Shown: piece by piece, positions 24,156-39,097 of the stretch
How positions within the stretch are numbered: the first letter of the stretch is position 1
Layout: every line of letters starts with the position of its first letter
NCBI RefSeq assembly: GCF_024213195.1
Contig: NZ_JANAVF010000017.1
Span: forward strand, 62,001 to 126,000
DNA length: 64,000 nucleotides
Reading direction: 5' to 3'
Source: Streptomyces sp. TBY4
GTDB lineage: Bacteria > Actinomycetota > Actinomycetes > Streptomycetales > Streptomycetaceae
Position numbers and translations under genes: made by a program
Notes under the pieces: model-generated
The model's input: only the letters and a program-made list of their open reading frames with translations
What the model was told of the DNA's origin: nothing
The model's database searches: none

Positions 24156-24569
24156 ATGATGACCGTGTTGTTGGTAGGCCTGCCGGAAGGTCCCGAGCTG
24201 CTGGCCGTGCGGCAGCGCGTACAGAGCAGTCCGCACTTCCGGGTGATCGGACATGCGCAGCGTCCCGACACCGCGCTGGCGCAGGCCCGCGTGCTCCTGC
24301 CCGACATCGCCGTGGTCACCCGTGACCGCCCCGGTCCCCTCGGGGACCAGGGCAGACGGTCCCTGGTGCAGGCTCTCAGAGCCTTCGACCCGCCGACCGG
24401 GATCATCCTGCGGCGTACGGAGCTCAGCCATCCGATCGAGCCCGAGCTGTCCGCCGTCGACGGCTCCATCCACCACATCCGCCGCGGTGACGCCGACGCC
24501 CTGCAGGAGGCGCTCCTGGTCATCGGCCGGCGCCGGGCCACCTGCGCGACCGACCCCGACAGCTTCTGA
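24156..24569 (+). CDS. Degenerate receiver-like protein without output domain
   Basis: A 137-aa protein resembling a response-regulator receiver: MTVLLVGLPEGPELLAVRQRVQ, then IGHAQRPDTALAQARVLLPDIAVVTRD and a final helix DADALQEALLVIGRRR. The acidic pair after strand 1 is missing, and the phosphoacceptor position in PDIAVVT appears to be Thr. There is no DNA-binding domain. Two adjacent ATG codons (24156, 24159) follow TATACA directly and no ribosome binding site is present, so the mRNA may be leaderless. Function unknown. Confidence 0.6.
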   Translation: MMTVLLVGLPEGPELLAVRQRVQSSPHFRVIGHAQRPDTALAQARVLLPDIAVVTRDRPGPLGDQGRRSLVQALRAFDPPTGIILRRTELSHPIEPELSAVDGSIHHIRRGDADALQEALLVIGRRRATCATDPDSF

Positions 24570-24590
24570 TCCACCGCCCGGCCGGTCGGG

Positions 24591-25301
24591 TCACGGTGTG
24601 TGCAGGGCGAGGGCCGCGCAGTGGCCGGCCGGGACCAGGACGTCGCTCAGGCTCCACCCCGGCAGCCGGGCCGGTACGGTGCCCGAGCCGACGTAGTCCG
24701 CGGCCGGGTTTTCCGACAGCCCGACGCCCAGGCCCTTGAGGTAGGCCTCCTTGCGGGTCCAGACCCGGGTGAAGGCCGCCGAACGGTCCCCGGGCGGGAG
24801 GGCCGCCAGTTCGGCGGCCTCCCGCGGGTGCAGGACGTCGGCCAGCTCCGGGATGGTCCGCGGCGCCACCAGCTCCTCCACGTCCACCCCGACCGGGGCG
24901 GTCGCGAAGGCCAGCAGACTGATGTCGGTGCAGTGGGAGAGCGAGAAGTGCAGGGCGCCGCCCGGGAGTACGGGACGCCCGTGCGGCTCGTCGCAGTGTG
25001 CACACGGAGCCCGCTCGACGGTCACCTCGCGCGGGACGATGCCCAGGTACGCGCCGAGCAGCCGCCGCAGCGCGACGTGCGCGCAGACGTACGCGTCCCG
25101 GTCGGCGGCCTGTACGAACTCGGCCGCGCGGGCCAGCTCCTGGGCGTCCAGCGTGCCGGGCGCGTGCCGCGCGGCGTGCACGCGGTACTCCGTGGTGTCC
25201 ACGAGCCACAGCTGCGGGCTCGCGGCCACCAGTACGGCCTCTGCCGGACCGGCGTCCGACAGCCTCTCCGGGACCAGGAGTTGCTGGGTGAGTACGGACA
25301 T
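24591..25301 (-). CDS. Sfp-type 4'-phosphopantetheinyl transferase
   Basis: A 236-aa PPTase that converts apo carrier domains to holo form with CoA. Motifs are LHFSLSHCTDISLLAF, the Mg-binding GVDVEEL near residue 139 and FTRVWTRKEAYLKGLGVGL near 184. The length and WxxKEA variant (WTRKEA) place it in the Sfp/Gsp group used for NRPS carrier domains. ATG 25301 follows TGAGGAGG. It is the last gene of the minus-strand precursor/export operon, nine bp after the MFS stop, and presumably serves the eight carrier domains of this cluster. Confidence 0.92.
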   Translation of the reverse strand: MSVLTQQLLVPERLSDAGPAEAVLVAASPQLWLVDTTEYRVHAARHAPGTLDAQELARAAEFVQAADRDAYVCAHVALRRLLGAYLGIVPREVTVERAPCAHCDEPHGRPVLPGGALHFSLSHCTDISLLAFATAPVGVDVEELVAPRTIPELADVLHPREAAELAALPPGDRSAAFTRVWTRKEAYLKGLGVGLSENPAADYVGSGTVPARLPGWSLSDVLVPAGHCAALALHTP

Positions 25302-25311
25302 GGGTGCCTCC

Positions 25312-26580
25312 TCAGGCGGCAGCGGGGACGGGGAGCTGCTCCACCGGCGCCGGCTCCTCGGCCCGCGCGGGGTGGCGCAGGGCGAGTACCGCCGCCACCG
25401 GGGAGACGAAGGCGATCGCACCGCACAGCAGCCACGTGGTCTGGACGCCCAGGACGAGGGAGAGCGAGCTGAAGACGGCGATGGAGATGGGGGCGGTGCC
25501 GATCCCGGCCAGGGCGAGGGTGGACATCGCCGCGCCCATCCGGTCCTCGGGGGCCGATTCCTGGTACAGGGTGACGATCGCGGGGCCGTTGAGGCCGGAC
25601 AGCAGCCCGACCCCGGCGGCTACGGCGGTGAGCGAGACCACGGACGGCATCAGGGCCATCACGAGGATCCCGGCGGCGAGACCGGCGCCGGTGACGACGA
25701 GGCGCACGAACATCGGGATGCGGTGCGCCATCGCGGCGCCCACCGCGCTGGAGCCGAGCGCGCCCACGCTGAAGGCCGCCAGCACCACGCCCACGGCGCT
25801 CACGCCCCAGCCGCGCTCGGACACCAGCAGCGGCAGCGCCACCTCCGCAGGCCAGCTGAACGCCAGGTCGAGGCAGAGGGCGGCGACGAACATCCAGCGC
25901 AGCCGGGGGTGGGCGGCGAGCAGGCGGAAGCCGTCGCCGGAGCGCTTGACCAGGGAGACGCCGGGCTCCGGCTTCGGGCGGACGAACCCGTGGGTGACGT
26001 GGAGCAGGCAGCCGAGCCAGATCGCCCCGGTGACGGCTCCGACCAGCATCGCCAGCCACAGCTCCCCGACGGTGATCAGGAACGCTCCGGCCGGGGCGCC
26101 GAGGATGGGCGCGACGCGCAGCACCATCGAGTAGAGGGAGTTGGCGCGGGCCAGCTGGTCGCCGCGGGCGAACATCGGCAGCAGGACACCGGAAGCCGGT
26201 CCGGCGAGGCCCAGCAGGACCCCCTCGATCAACGCGATCACCACCAGCGGCCACAGCTCGTGCGCGGTGGCGGTGACCACGGCCCCCGCGGCGAGCAGGA
26301 CGACGCGGGCGGCCGTGGTGCGCAGGAGGATGAAACGCGGCCCGAGGGTGTCGGCCACCGCCCCGCCGAAGATCAGCATCAGGGCGCGGGGCACGGTGGC
26401 GGCGAGCATCAGCAGGGTGACCGCACCGGTCCCGCCCAGCTCGACGGCGGTCCAGTTCATGGCGATCAGGAGGGCGAAGCTGCCGAGCTGCACGGCGGCC
26501 TGGCCGCCGACGAGGGAGCCGACCCGGCCCCACTGGACCGGTTGTCCGGGCTGCGGGGTCTGCTGTACGGGGGTGTCCAT
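25312..26580 (-). CDS. MFS exporter of the NRPS cluster
   Basis: A 422-aa protein with twelve predicted spans in the MFS_3/enterobactin-exporter-like group. The N-terminal half shows LGGTGAVTLLMLAATVPRALMLIFGGAVADTLGPRF, a motif A variant. The central loop carries PKPEPGVSLVKRSGDGFRLLAAHPRLR. This group often exports siderophores and peptides. ATG 26580 follows AACAGGTG. Its position between a biosynthetic protein and the PPTase suggests product export or self-resistance. Confidence 0.88.
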   Translation of the reverse strand: MDTPVQQTPQPGQPVQWGRVGSLVGGQAAVQLGSFALLIAMNWTAVELGGTGAVTLLMLAATVPRALMLIFGGAVADTLGPRFILLRTTAARVVLLAAGAVVTATAHELWPLVVIALIEGVLLGLAGPASGVLLPMFARGDQLARANSLYSMVLRVAPILGAPAGAFLITVGELWLAMLVGAVTGAIWLGCLLHVTHGFVRPKPEPGVSLVKRSGDGFRLLAAHPRLRWMFVAALCLDLAFSWPAEVALPLLVSERGWGVSAVGVVLAAFSVGALGSSAVGAAMAHRIPMFVRLVVTGAGLAAGILVMALMPSVVSLTAVAAGVGLLSGLNGPAIVTLYQESAPEDRMGAAMSTLALAGIGTAPISIAVFSSLSLVLGVQTTWLLCGAIAFVSPVAAVLALRHPARAEEPAPVEQLPVPAAA

Positions 26581-26642
26581 GGTGCACCTGTTCTCTGTGT
26601 GGACTGGGAGAGCTGAGGGAAGGGCGGGAAGGGCGGGGTCGT

Positions 26643-27041
26643 TCACTGCCGGCGGTCACCGCGGTGGCGGGGGCCGGCGAGGGCGGTGGCCACGGCCCGG
26701 CGCGCGGCGCGCGCCAGGTCGGAGCCGCGGAGGGCGCCGCCGTACGTCCGCAGGTCCAGGCGGCCCCCGAGGTGTCCGAGTCCGGCCGCTCCGAGCGCCC
26801 GGTAGGCGGCGATGGTCGCGGCGGCGGTGGCCGCCGGGCCCGCCGGAAGGACGGGGGCCACGCTGACCCCCGGTACCTCCGAGAGCCGGAACCGCCCCCG
26901 GACGCACGCCGCCCGCCGGTGGTGCCCGGGCGGGCCCGTGAGCCGGCCGTCCGGCCCGGACCGCGGGGCGGGCCGCCCGGGCCCCGGACCGACGGTGGCG
27001 ACGGCGCGGGCGGCGCGCCGGTCCGGGCCTGCGGCCCTCAT
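26643..27041 (-). CDS. Unknown 132-aa protein coupled to the FMN enzyme gene
   Basis: The frame starts at ATG 27041, overlapping the previous stop (ATGA). The N-terminal third is Arg/Pro/Gly-rich. The C-terminal part is more protein-like: VSVAPVLPAGPAATAAATIAAYRALGAAGLGHLGGRLDLRTYGG and DLARAARRAVATALAG. No known domain is recognised. Coupling and operon position suggest a role in making or handling the unusual amino acid. Much of the sequence has low complexity, so coding is likely but not certain. Confidence 0.55.
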   Translation of the reverse strand: MRAAGPDRRAARAVATVGPGPGRPAPRSGPDGRLTGPPGHHRRAACVRGRFRLSEVPGVSVAPVLPAGPAATAAATIAAYRALGAAGLGHLGGRLDLRTYGGALRGSDLARAARRAVATALAGPRHRGDRRQ

Positions 27042-28345
27042 GAGGGGGTCCCGAGCGCAACGGCTGCTACGGCTCCCGCCACCGGGGTGTCCGGCGACCA
27101 CAGGTCCGCCGGATCCAGATCGGTGACGCTGTACTTCCCCAGGGCGCTGACCAGCAGCCGCAGCTCCAGGGCCAGGGCCTCGACCAGCCGGACCAGCCCC
27201 GCCTCGGGGTCCTCGTCCACCGCGAGCAGGGCCGCCCGGCCCAGGCCCACCGCGGTCGCGCCCAGGGCCAGGGCCCGCGCGGCCCGGCCGCCCTCCCAGA
27301 TCCGGCCCGTCGCGAGCAGGTCCCCGCCCGGGCGGCCGATCCGGCGCAGGCACTCCCCGAGCGGCAGCCCCACCTGGTCGAGGAACACCCGCGGCGCCCA
27401 GCCGGTGCCGCCCTCGGCGCCGTCCACCGTGACCGCGTCGGCGCCGGCCACCCACGCAGTGGCAGAGGCCTGGGCGATGTCCCGGCCCGGGTGGAACTTC
27501 ACCCAGGTACGGGCCAGCGGGAAGTTGTTCCGCATGAACCGCAGCTGCTGGCGGACGATCTCCTCGGTGAAGGTGCCGGGCGTCGCGCACCGCAGCAGCC
27601 TCCCGTCGGGGTCGCCCAGGAGGTCCCGTACGGCGAACTGCCCGGCCAGCCGGTCGGCTTCGGCCGCGCCCACCACCGTCATGCCGCCGAGTCCGGGCTT
27701 GGCGCCCTGGCCCACCTTCAGTTCGAAGCCGAGCCGCCCCGAGTCGCGCAGCGCCCGGGTCCCCGGATCGCTGTAGAGCAGGTTCCAGACCTCGGAGTCG
27801 GCGTCCTCGGTGGACTGCTGGACGACCACGCCGCCGACCCCGTCCGGAAGGGACTCCGCGTAGGCGGCCACCCGCTCCAGCAGGGCCGAGCGGGTGGCCC
27901 CGCCGTCGCCGCCACGGGCGTACCCGTGCACCGGCACCATGTTCTCGCCGATCACCATCGGGATGCCGAGCCGCGCCGCCTGCCGCCCGGCCGCCACCCC
28001 GAGGTCGCCGCTGCCGGCCCGGGTGGATCCGAACGCCGAGAGGTAAAGCGGCAGTCGGGCCGTGAATCCGCCGATCGACGTGTCCAGGGCCACGTCCTCG
28101 TACGAGGGCTCGCGGCCCAGGTCGATCAGCTTCTCGAGCCGCCGCGGCATGAACACCGGCGGCACGATCCGCAGCGCGTCCAGGGCATCGGGCGTTTCGG
28201 GCGTGCCGCCGCTGCCTGCGGCATACCCGGCCCCGAAGAGCTCTGCCCCGTAGGCGTCCGCCGCCGGGAACACCTCCGCCGTGCCCGCCCGGGCTCTCGC
28301 CCGTACCGCCCGCTCCGGGAAGCCCGGAGCACCCAGTGCGCTCAC
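27038..28345 (-). CDS. Glutamate-synthase-like FMN-binding TIM-barrel protein
   Basis: A 435-aa protein homologous to the central FMN domain of glutamate synthase large subunit. It shows FELKVGQGAKPGLGGMTVVG, RTWVKFHPGRDIAQASATAWVAGADAVTVDGAEGGTGWAPRVFLDQVG and LLATGRIWEGGRAARALALGATAVGLGRAAL, the phosphate-binding end of the barrel. No glutaminase domain is present and I do not see the cysteine cluster for 3Fe-4S, so it cannot be a complete GOGAT. GTG 28345 overlaps the previous stop. In this operon it may oxidise, reduce or aminate a precursor derived from glutamate. The reaction is unknown. Confidence 0.8.
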   Translation of the reverse strand: MSALGAPGFPERAVRARARAGTAEVFPAADAYGAELFGAGYAAGSGGTPETPDALDALRIVPPVFMPRRLEKLIDLGREPSYEDVALDTSIGGFTARLPLYLSAFGSTRAGSGDLGVAAGRQAARLGIPMVIGENMVPVHGYARGGDGGATRSALLERVAAYAESLPDGVGGVVVQQSTEDADSEVWNLLYSDPGTRALRDSGRLGFELKVGQGAKPGLGGMTVVGAAEADRLAGQFAVRDLLGDPDGRLLRCATPGTFTEEIVRQQLRFMRNNFPLARTWVKFHPGRDIAQASATAWVAGADAVTVDGAEGGTGWAPRVFLDQVGLPLGECLRRIGRPGGDLLATGRIWEGGRAARALALGATAVGLGRAALLAVDEDPEAGLVRLVEALALELRLLVSALGKYSVTDLDPADLWSPDTPVAGAVAAVALGTPS

Positions 28346-29325
28346 GGCGCGATCACCCCCGGCAGCTTCGGGTAGGCGCTGACCTGCCAGAGGGCGTCGA
28401 GCCCGGTCAGGTAGCGCACCAGTCGCTGCAGCCCCATGCCGAAGCCGGCGCTGGGCTCGATGCCCTCGCGGGCCAGCTCCAGGTACCAGGCGTACTTGGC
28501 CGGGTTCTCGCCGCTCTCCCGCATCCGGGTCACGATGGCCGCGTAGCCCGACTCCCGCTCGCTGCCGCTGACCAGCTCGCCGTATCCGCCGTGTGCGATC
28601 AGGTCGAAGTTGCGCAGTACGCCCGGCCGTTCGGGGTCCTCGCGGTCGTAGAAGCCGCGCGATCCCTTGGGGTAGTCCTCGATGAAGAACGGCCGGTCGG
28701 CCTCCAGGGAGAGCACCTTCTCGCCCTCCCAGTCGATCTCCGCGTCAGGACTCTGCGGGTGGCCCTGCCCGATGAGCCGGGCCACCGCCTCCTCGTGCGT
28801 GCAGGAGTCGAACTTCCCGGACCGCAGCTCGGCGAAGTCCAGCTCTTCGCGGCCCAGTTCGCGCAGCACCTCGGGGACCGCCGTCCACACGTGCTCGACC
28901 ACGCTGGTCAGCAGCCCGGCCGCGATCTCTTGGACGTCGGCCCGGCTGCCGCCCGCCATCTCCACGTCGATCTGGTGGAACTCCACGAGGTGGCGGCCCG
29001 TGCCCGCGGTCTCGGGGGGTTCCACCCTGACGTTCGGGGCGATGTAGAAGAGGCGCGGAAAGCCCTTGAGGGAGGCCTGCTTGTAGAGGATCGCGCTCGT
29101 CATCAGCTTGTACGGCTGTCCGTAGTAGTCGACGTCCAGCGCCTTCGCGCCGCGCCCGCCCGGGTCGGTGACCGGGCCCACCAGCGGCGGCAGCAGCTCC
29201 ACGAAGCCCTCGCCGCGCAGGAACTGCCGCGCCGCGTGGAGGGCTTCCTGCTGGACGAGCATCGCGGACCGCAGCTGTGGGGAGCGCAGGTGCTCACCCA
29301 GCGGGGGAGGGGTCGAGAGGTCCAT
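28342..29325 (-). CDS. AsnRS-like class II synthetase paralogue without anticodon domain
   Basis: A 327-aa class II aminoacyl-tRNA-synthetase catalytic core closest to AsnRS/AspRS. Motif 2 is FYIAPNVRVEPPE followed by HLVEFHQIDVEM (near residue 97). Motif 3 is GFGMGLQRLVRYLTGL (near 297). The N-terminal OB-fold anticodon-binding domain of true AsnRS (over 430 aa) is absent. Archaeal paralogues of this form make asparagine by activating aspartate and amidating it. Here it follows glutamate mutase, so amidation of 3-methylaspartate is the leading idea. ATG 29325 follows AGGAAC. A GTG at 29394 overlapping the glmE stop would add a low-complexity Arg/Thr-rich segment. Confidence 0.85.
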   Translation of the reverse strand: MDLSTPPPLGEHLRSPQLRSAMLVQQEALHAARQFLRGEGFVELLPPLVGPVTDPGGRGAKALDVDYYGQPYKLMTSAILYKQASLKGFPRLFYIAPNVRVEPPETAGTGRHLVEFHQIDVEMAGGSRADVQEIAAGLLTSVVEHVWTAVPEVLRELGREELDFAELRSGKFDSCTHEEAVARLIGQGHPQSPDAEIDWEGEKVLSLEADRPFFIEDYPKGSRGFYDREDPERPGVLRNFDLIAHGGYGELVSGSERESGYAAIVTRMRESGENPAKYAWYLELAREGIEPSAGFGMGLQRLVRYLTGLDALWQVSAYPKLPGVIAP

Positions 29326-29390
29326 GTCGGTTCCTGTTCCTGTTGCTCTTCGTGGACGGCGTCGTGGTCGTGTTCGTGGGGTACGGGTGT

Positions 29391-30767
29391 TCACGCGGGG
29401 GCCCGGACGGCCCGGGCCCCGGGCCGGGCTCCGATCGCTCCCCGGGAGCCGGTCGTCGGCGGGCCGTCGTACTGGGATGCCACCCGGCCCAGAGCCGCCA
29501 GCAGCCCGTCCGAGGTCATGGACCCCGCGGACCGCGGCGCACGGCGACCCGTCGCGCGACGGGGAGCGACCGGCATCGAGCCGGTCTCGGACCAGCGCAG
29601 CCGTCCGCCCGCGTCGATGAAGCTCCGTGAGCGCCCGGCGTTGTCGGGGTGCAGGCAGTACGGGACGTCCAGGACTCCCCGCGCGAAAGCGGTCCGCAGG
29701 GCCTTCCCGAGGTCGTCGCCGAAGTCGAGGACGGCCTCCACGAAGGCCCGGGCCTCCCGGTACACCTCGCTGTCCGCGGGCTCCGCCGCCTCGCGCGGCG
29801 GCCCGGTCAGCGCCGCCGTCGCCGCGGCCGTCTCCAGGGCGCGGACGTTCTCCAGCACGGTGGGGATCCGGTGCGCCTCGGCGGCCGTCTTGACGATCAG
29901 CCGCTGCGCCCCCGAGGTCACGGCCAGCCGCGCCGAGGCCTCCAGCAGCCGGGTGGCCCCGCGCCCGGTGTGCGGGAAGACGCCCATGTAGGTGTAGAGG
30001 ACGACGTGCCGGTCCACCTCCGGCGGCAGGAACTCCGCGGCGAGCCGGTGCAGTGCCCGGACCGCCTCCGCGTCCTGCCCGGGGTCGGTCTGCTGCGCGT
30101 AGCTGAGGGACACGCTGCGGATGCCGTGCCGGACGAAGAACAGGCCCTCCAGCAGGCTGATGGCGACCAGTAGCCCCGGCGGGCAGAGCTGGCCCAGCAT
30201 GCAGCCGCCGAAGCTCTCCACGTGCGCCACCCGCGGCGCCGGGACGAGCGAGGCGAGCAGTTCGCAGCAGTGCGCCCAGTTCTCCACGGACTCGGCGAGC
30301 GGGGTGCGCCCGTAGGGCAGGCAGTACGAGACCGGTCCCCCCTCGGTGGCGTCCAGCCCGGCGGCGGCGAGCGCCCGGACGATCGGCTCCGGCCGGGACG
30401 AGCCGTGGCGCACCTGGACGGGGAAGCCGGCGTCGAGCACGCCCGCGAGCAGGCCGCGGGTGAGCTCGGCGGAGTGGGTGGTGATCGGGTAGCCGTTGAG
30501 CGGGGTGCCCTCGGCGAGGGCGTCGCGGGCCGCGGCGTGGTCGCCGACCCGGGTGTAACTGTCGATGGTGAGGGTGCCGACCGTGGTGGCCACGGCGGAC
30601 TTGGTGCGTTCCAGGCCGCCCCGCATGCGGTGCGGATCGCCGAAACCCATCCGCGGCTGGACGACGAGCTGTCCGGAGGCGGCGGCGCCCGCGACGAACG
30701 AGCCGAAGGAAACGGAGGGAGCGGAGGAGGCGGCCACGTCCGGTGCGGCGAGCGTGGCGGCGTTCAC
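29391..30767 (-). CDS. glmE: Methylaspartate (glutamate) mutase epsilon subunit
   Basis: A 458-aa catalytic subunit of B12-dependent glutamate mutase, which converts L-glutamate to (2S,3S)-3-methylaspartate. Recognisable parts are VVQPRMGFGDPHRMRGGLE near the N-terminus, LNGYPITTHSAE, VRHGSSRPEPIV, ATEGGPVSYCLPYGRTPL and AHVESFGGCMLGQLCPPGLLVAIS. The GTG start overlaps the sigma-subunit stop (GTGA), matching the required 1:1 assembly. Glutamate mutases in NRPS/PKS clusters such as friulimicin and vicenistatin supply 3-methylaspartate as a building block. The C-terminal 50 residues are Arg/Pro-rich and may be disordered. Confidence 0.93.
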   Translation of the reverse strand: MNAATLAAPDVAASSAPSVSFGSFVAGAAASGQLVVQPRMGFGDPHRMRGGLERTKSAVATTVGTLTIDSYTRVGDHAAARDALAEGTPLNGYPITTHSAELTRGLLAGVLDAGFPVQVRHGSSRPEPIVRALAAAGLDATEGGPVSYCLPYGRTPLAESVENWAHCCELLASLVPAPRVAHVESFGGCMLGQLCPPGLLVAISLLEGLFFVRHGIRSVSLSYAQQTDPGQDAEAVRALHRLAAEFLPPEVDRHVVLYTYMGVFPHTGRGATRLLEASARLAVTSGAQRLIVKTAAEAHRIPTVLENVRALETAAATAALTGPPREAAEPADSEVYREARAFVEAVLDFGDDLGKALRTAFARGVLDVPYCLHPDNAGRSRSFIDAGGRLRWSETGSMPVAPRRATGRRAPRSAGSMTSDGLLAALGRVASQYDGPPTTGSRGAIGARPGARAVRAPA

Positions 30768-31198
30768 ACGACGGCCAGACGGGTGGCCCGCGGGGTCCCG
30801 AGGGAGGCGAGGAAGGCCTTCAGGGCGCCGACGTCACCGTCGTCGAAGACGGCGTCGCAGCCCGCGTCGAGGAGCCGTGCCCGCTGCTCCGGGTCGGCCG
30901 CGCCGGCCACGCCCAGCTTGCCGCCGATGACGACGGGGAGGGTCAGGCCGGTCCGGCGGACGGCGCGCACGGCGCTCAGCCCGTCCCGGTAGCCGTGCCC
31001 GTTGACGCTGCTGATGACCACGAGGCCGGGTTCCTCGGCCGCGCAGGCCGCCGTCAGCAGCTCGTCCGTCACACAGGGACCCAGATTGCGGACCGGGTGG
31101 CCGAGCTCCTCCAGGAGCAGCTGCAGATAGACCAGGTTCCATGTGTGGGAATCAGAAGCCGTACCCGTGAGAAGGATTTTCGCATTCCGTCGTCGCAT
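30764..31198 (-). CDS. glmS: Methylaspartate (glutamate) mutase sigma subunit, B12-binding
   Basis: A 144-aa cobalamin-binding subunit (not glucosamine-6-P synthase). The base-off B12 motif appears as TASDSHTWNLVYLQLLLEELGH, with Asp and the lower-ligand His in DSHTWN. Here Asn stands where many homologues have Gly. It is followed by VVISSVNGHGY and VVIGGKLGVAG. ATG 31198 has no ribosome binding site, but TATATT lies eight bases upstream, so a leaderless mRNA is possible. It is the first gene of the precursor/export operon after the mbtH terminator. Confidence 0.92.
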   Translation of the reverse strand: MRRRNAKILLTGTASDSHTWNLVYLQLLLEELGHPVRNLGPCVTDELLTAACAAEEPGLVVISSVNGHGYRDGLSAVRAVRRTGLTLPVVIGGKLGVAGAADPEQRARLLDAGCDAVFDDGDVGALKAFLASLGTPRATRLAVV

Positions 31199-31295
31199 AC
31201 GGACGAATATAGGAAGGGACGGGTGCGCCGAGGGGAAGTTGGACCGGCAGTATGCCAGGCAGTGGGAATGCCGGAGGAATGTGCCCGGGGGAAAC

Positions 31296-31332
31296 GGAAA
31301 ACCGCGCCCCGCGGTGCGGGACACGGTTTTCC
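31296..31332 (-). terminator. Intrinsic terminator after mbtH
   Basis: GGAAAACCG (31296-31304) and CGGTTTTCC (31324-31332) form a perfect 9-bp outer stem, with an inner GC-rich stem (CCCCGC/GCGGG). It lies 19 bp beyond the mbtH stop and about 100 bp before glmS, dividing the cluster into two transcription units. Confidence 0.7.
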
Positions 31333-31350
31333 TGGGCTTTCCGAAAGGGG

Positions 31351-31553
31351 TCAGGCGTACTGGGCGACCAGGCTCTTGGGCCGGATGTCCGTCCAGTTCT
31401 GCTCCACGTAGGCGAGGGCCTCCGCCCTCGGGCCGGCACCCCAGACCACGTCCCAGCCTGCGGGAACGCTTGCAAATGTGGGCCACAGGGCGTGCTGTCC
31501 CTCGGCGTTGACCACGACGTGGAACGTGCCCTCGGTGTCGTCGAAAGGATTGG

Positions 31554-31557
<4 letters not shown>
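31351..31557 (-). CDS. mbtH: MbtH-like NRPS adenylation chaperone
   Basis: A 68-aa protein of full family length. It shows TNPFDDTEGTFHVVVNAEGQ, HALWPTFASVPAGWDVV and a final NWTDIRPKSLV, with the conserved Trp residues of the MbtH fold. MbtH proteins bind the A-domain core and are often needed for its folding and activity. Its ATG overlaps the stop of the terminal NRPS gene (ATGA), so it is made stoichiometrically with that protein and probably supports several A domains here, including free-standing ones. Confidence 0.95.
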
Positions 31558-38648
<7,091 letters not shown>

Positions 38649-39036
38649 CGCGGGAGCCTCCAGGCGGGGGATGGGGTGCGGAGCGGAGTCCGTGGCCCCA
38701 CGCTATGCACCCCGCCCCACTCCGCCGGGCAGTCCCCGCGGCAGCTCCCCGGCACCCGTACTGCCGCTCCGAACTGCCGGTCCCCGGGCTGGGGCACCCC
38801 AGTGGGCCGTGGCCCGGCCCCCGGGGTTGCGTCGCGTCCGGCAGAGTCGCGCCGCGGCCGTCAGGCCGGTAGTGCGGTCGTCCCGCGCGCCGCTTCACGG
38901 CGGGGCGGTTGCCGCTCTGGGGCGTCCCGCACTCCGCTCCGCGGTCGGCCGCGCGCAGCTTCACGGCCGCCCGTTCGGCCCGGCGTCATGGCCGTGTGTG
39001 GTCGCGCGGGGCCCGGACCGGTCCGCACGCCCCGGA
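38649..39036. other. Intergenic/promoter region upstream of the terminal NRPS gene
   Basis: 388 bp without a credible gene. It lies between the terminator of the A-less NRPS and the start of the terminal NRPS gene, so it should carry that gene's promoter, but I see no clear -35/-10 pair. Two copies of CTTCACGG occur 66 bp apart (about 38893 and 38959) and could be regulator half-sites. Confidence 0.5.
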
Positions 39037-39067
39037 GGCCCTCCCCGACGGGGCGTCGGGGAGGGCC
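39037..39067 (-). terminator. Strong intrinsic hairpin after the A-less NRPS gene
   Basis: GGCCCTCCCCGAC (39037-39049) and GTCGGGGAGGGCC (39055-39067) form a perfect 13-bp stem with a five-base loop, 30 bp beyond the stop codon of the minus-strand NRPS gene. Confidence 0.8.
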
Positions 39068-39097
39068 TTCGGGGGAGGTTCCGGGGCAGGCGCCTCG

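Noticed and set aside
29326..29394. GTG start at 29394 for the AsnRS-like gene
   Set aside because: The extra 23 residues are Arg/Thr/Pro low-complexity and come partly from a GTTCCT repeat. ATG 29325 has its own AGGAAC signal, though the overlap with the glmE stop keeps it possible.
38893..38967. CTTCACGG pair as a SARP operator
   Set aside because: The two copies are 66 bp apart with no third box and no adjacent -10; recorded only as a weak possibility in the intergenic entry.
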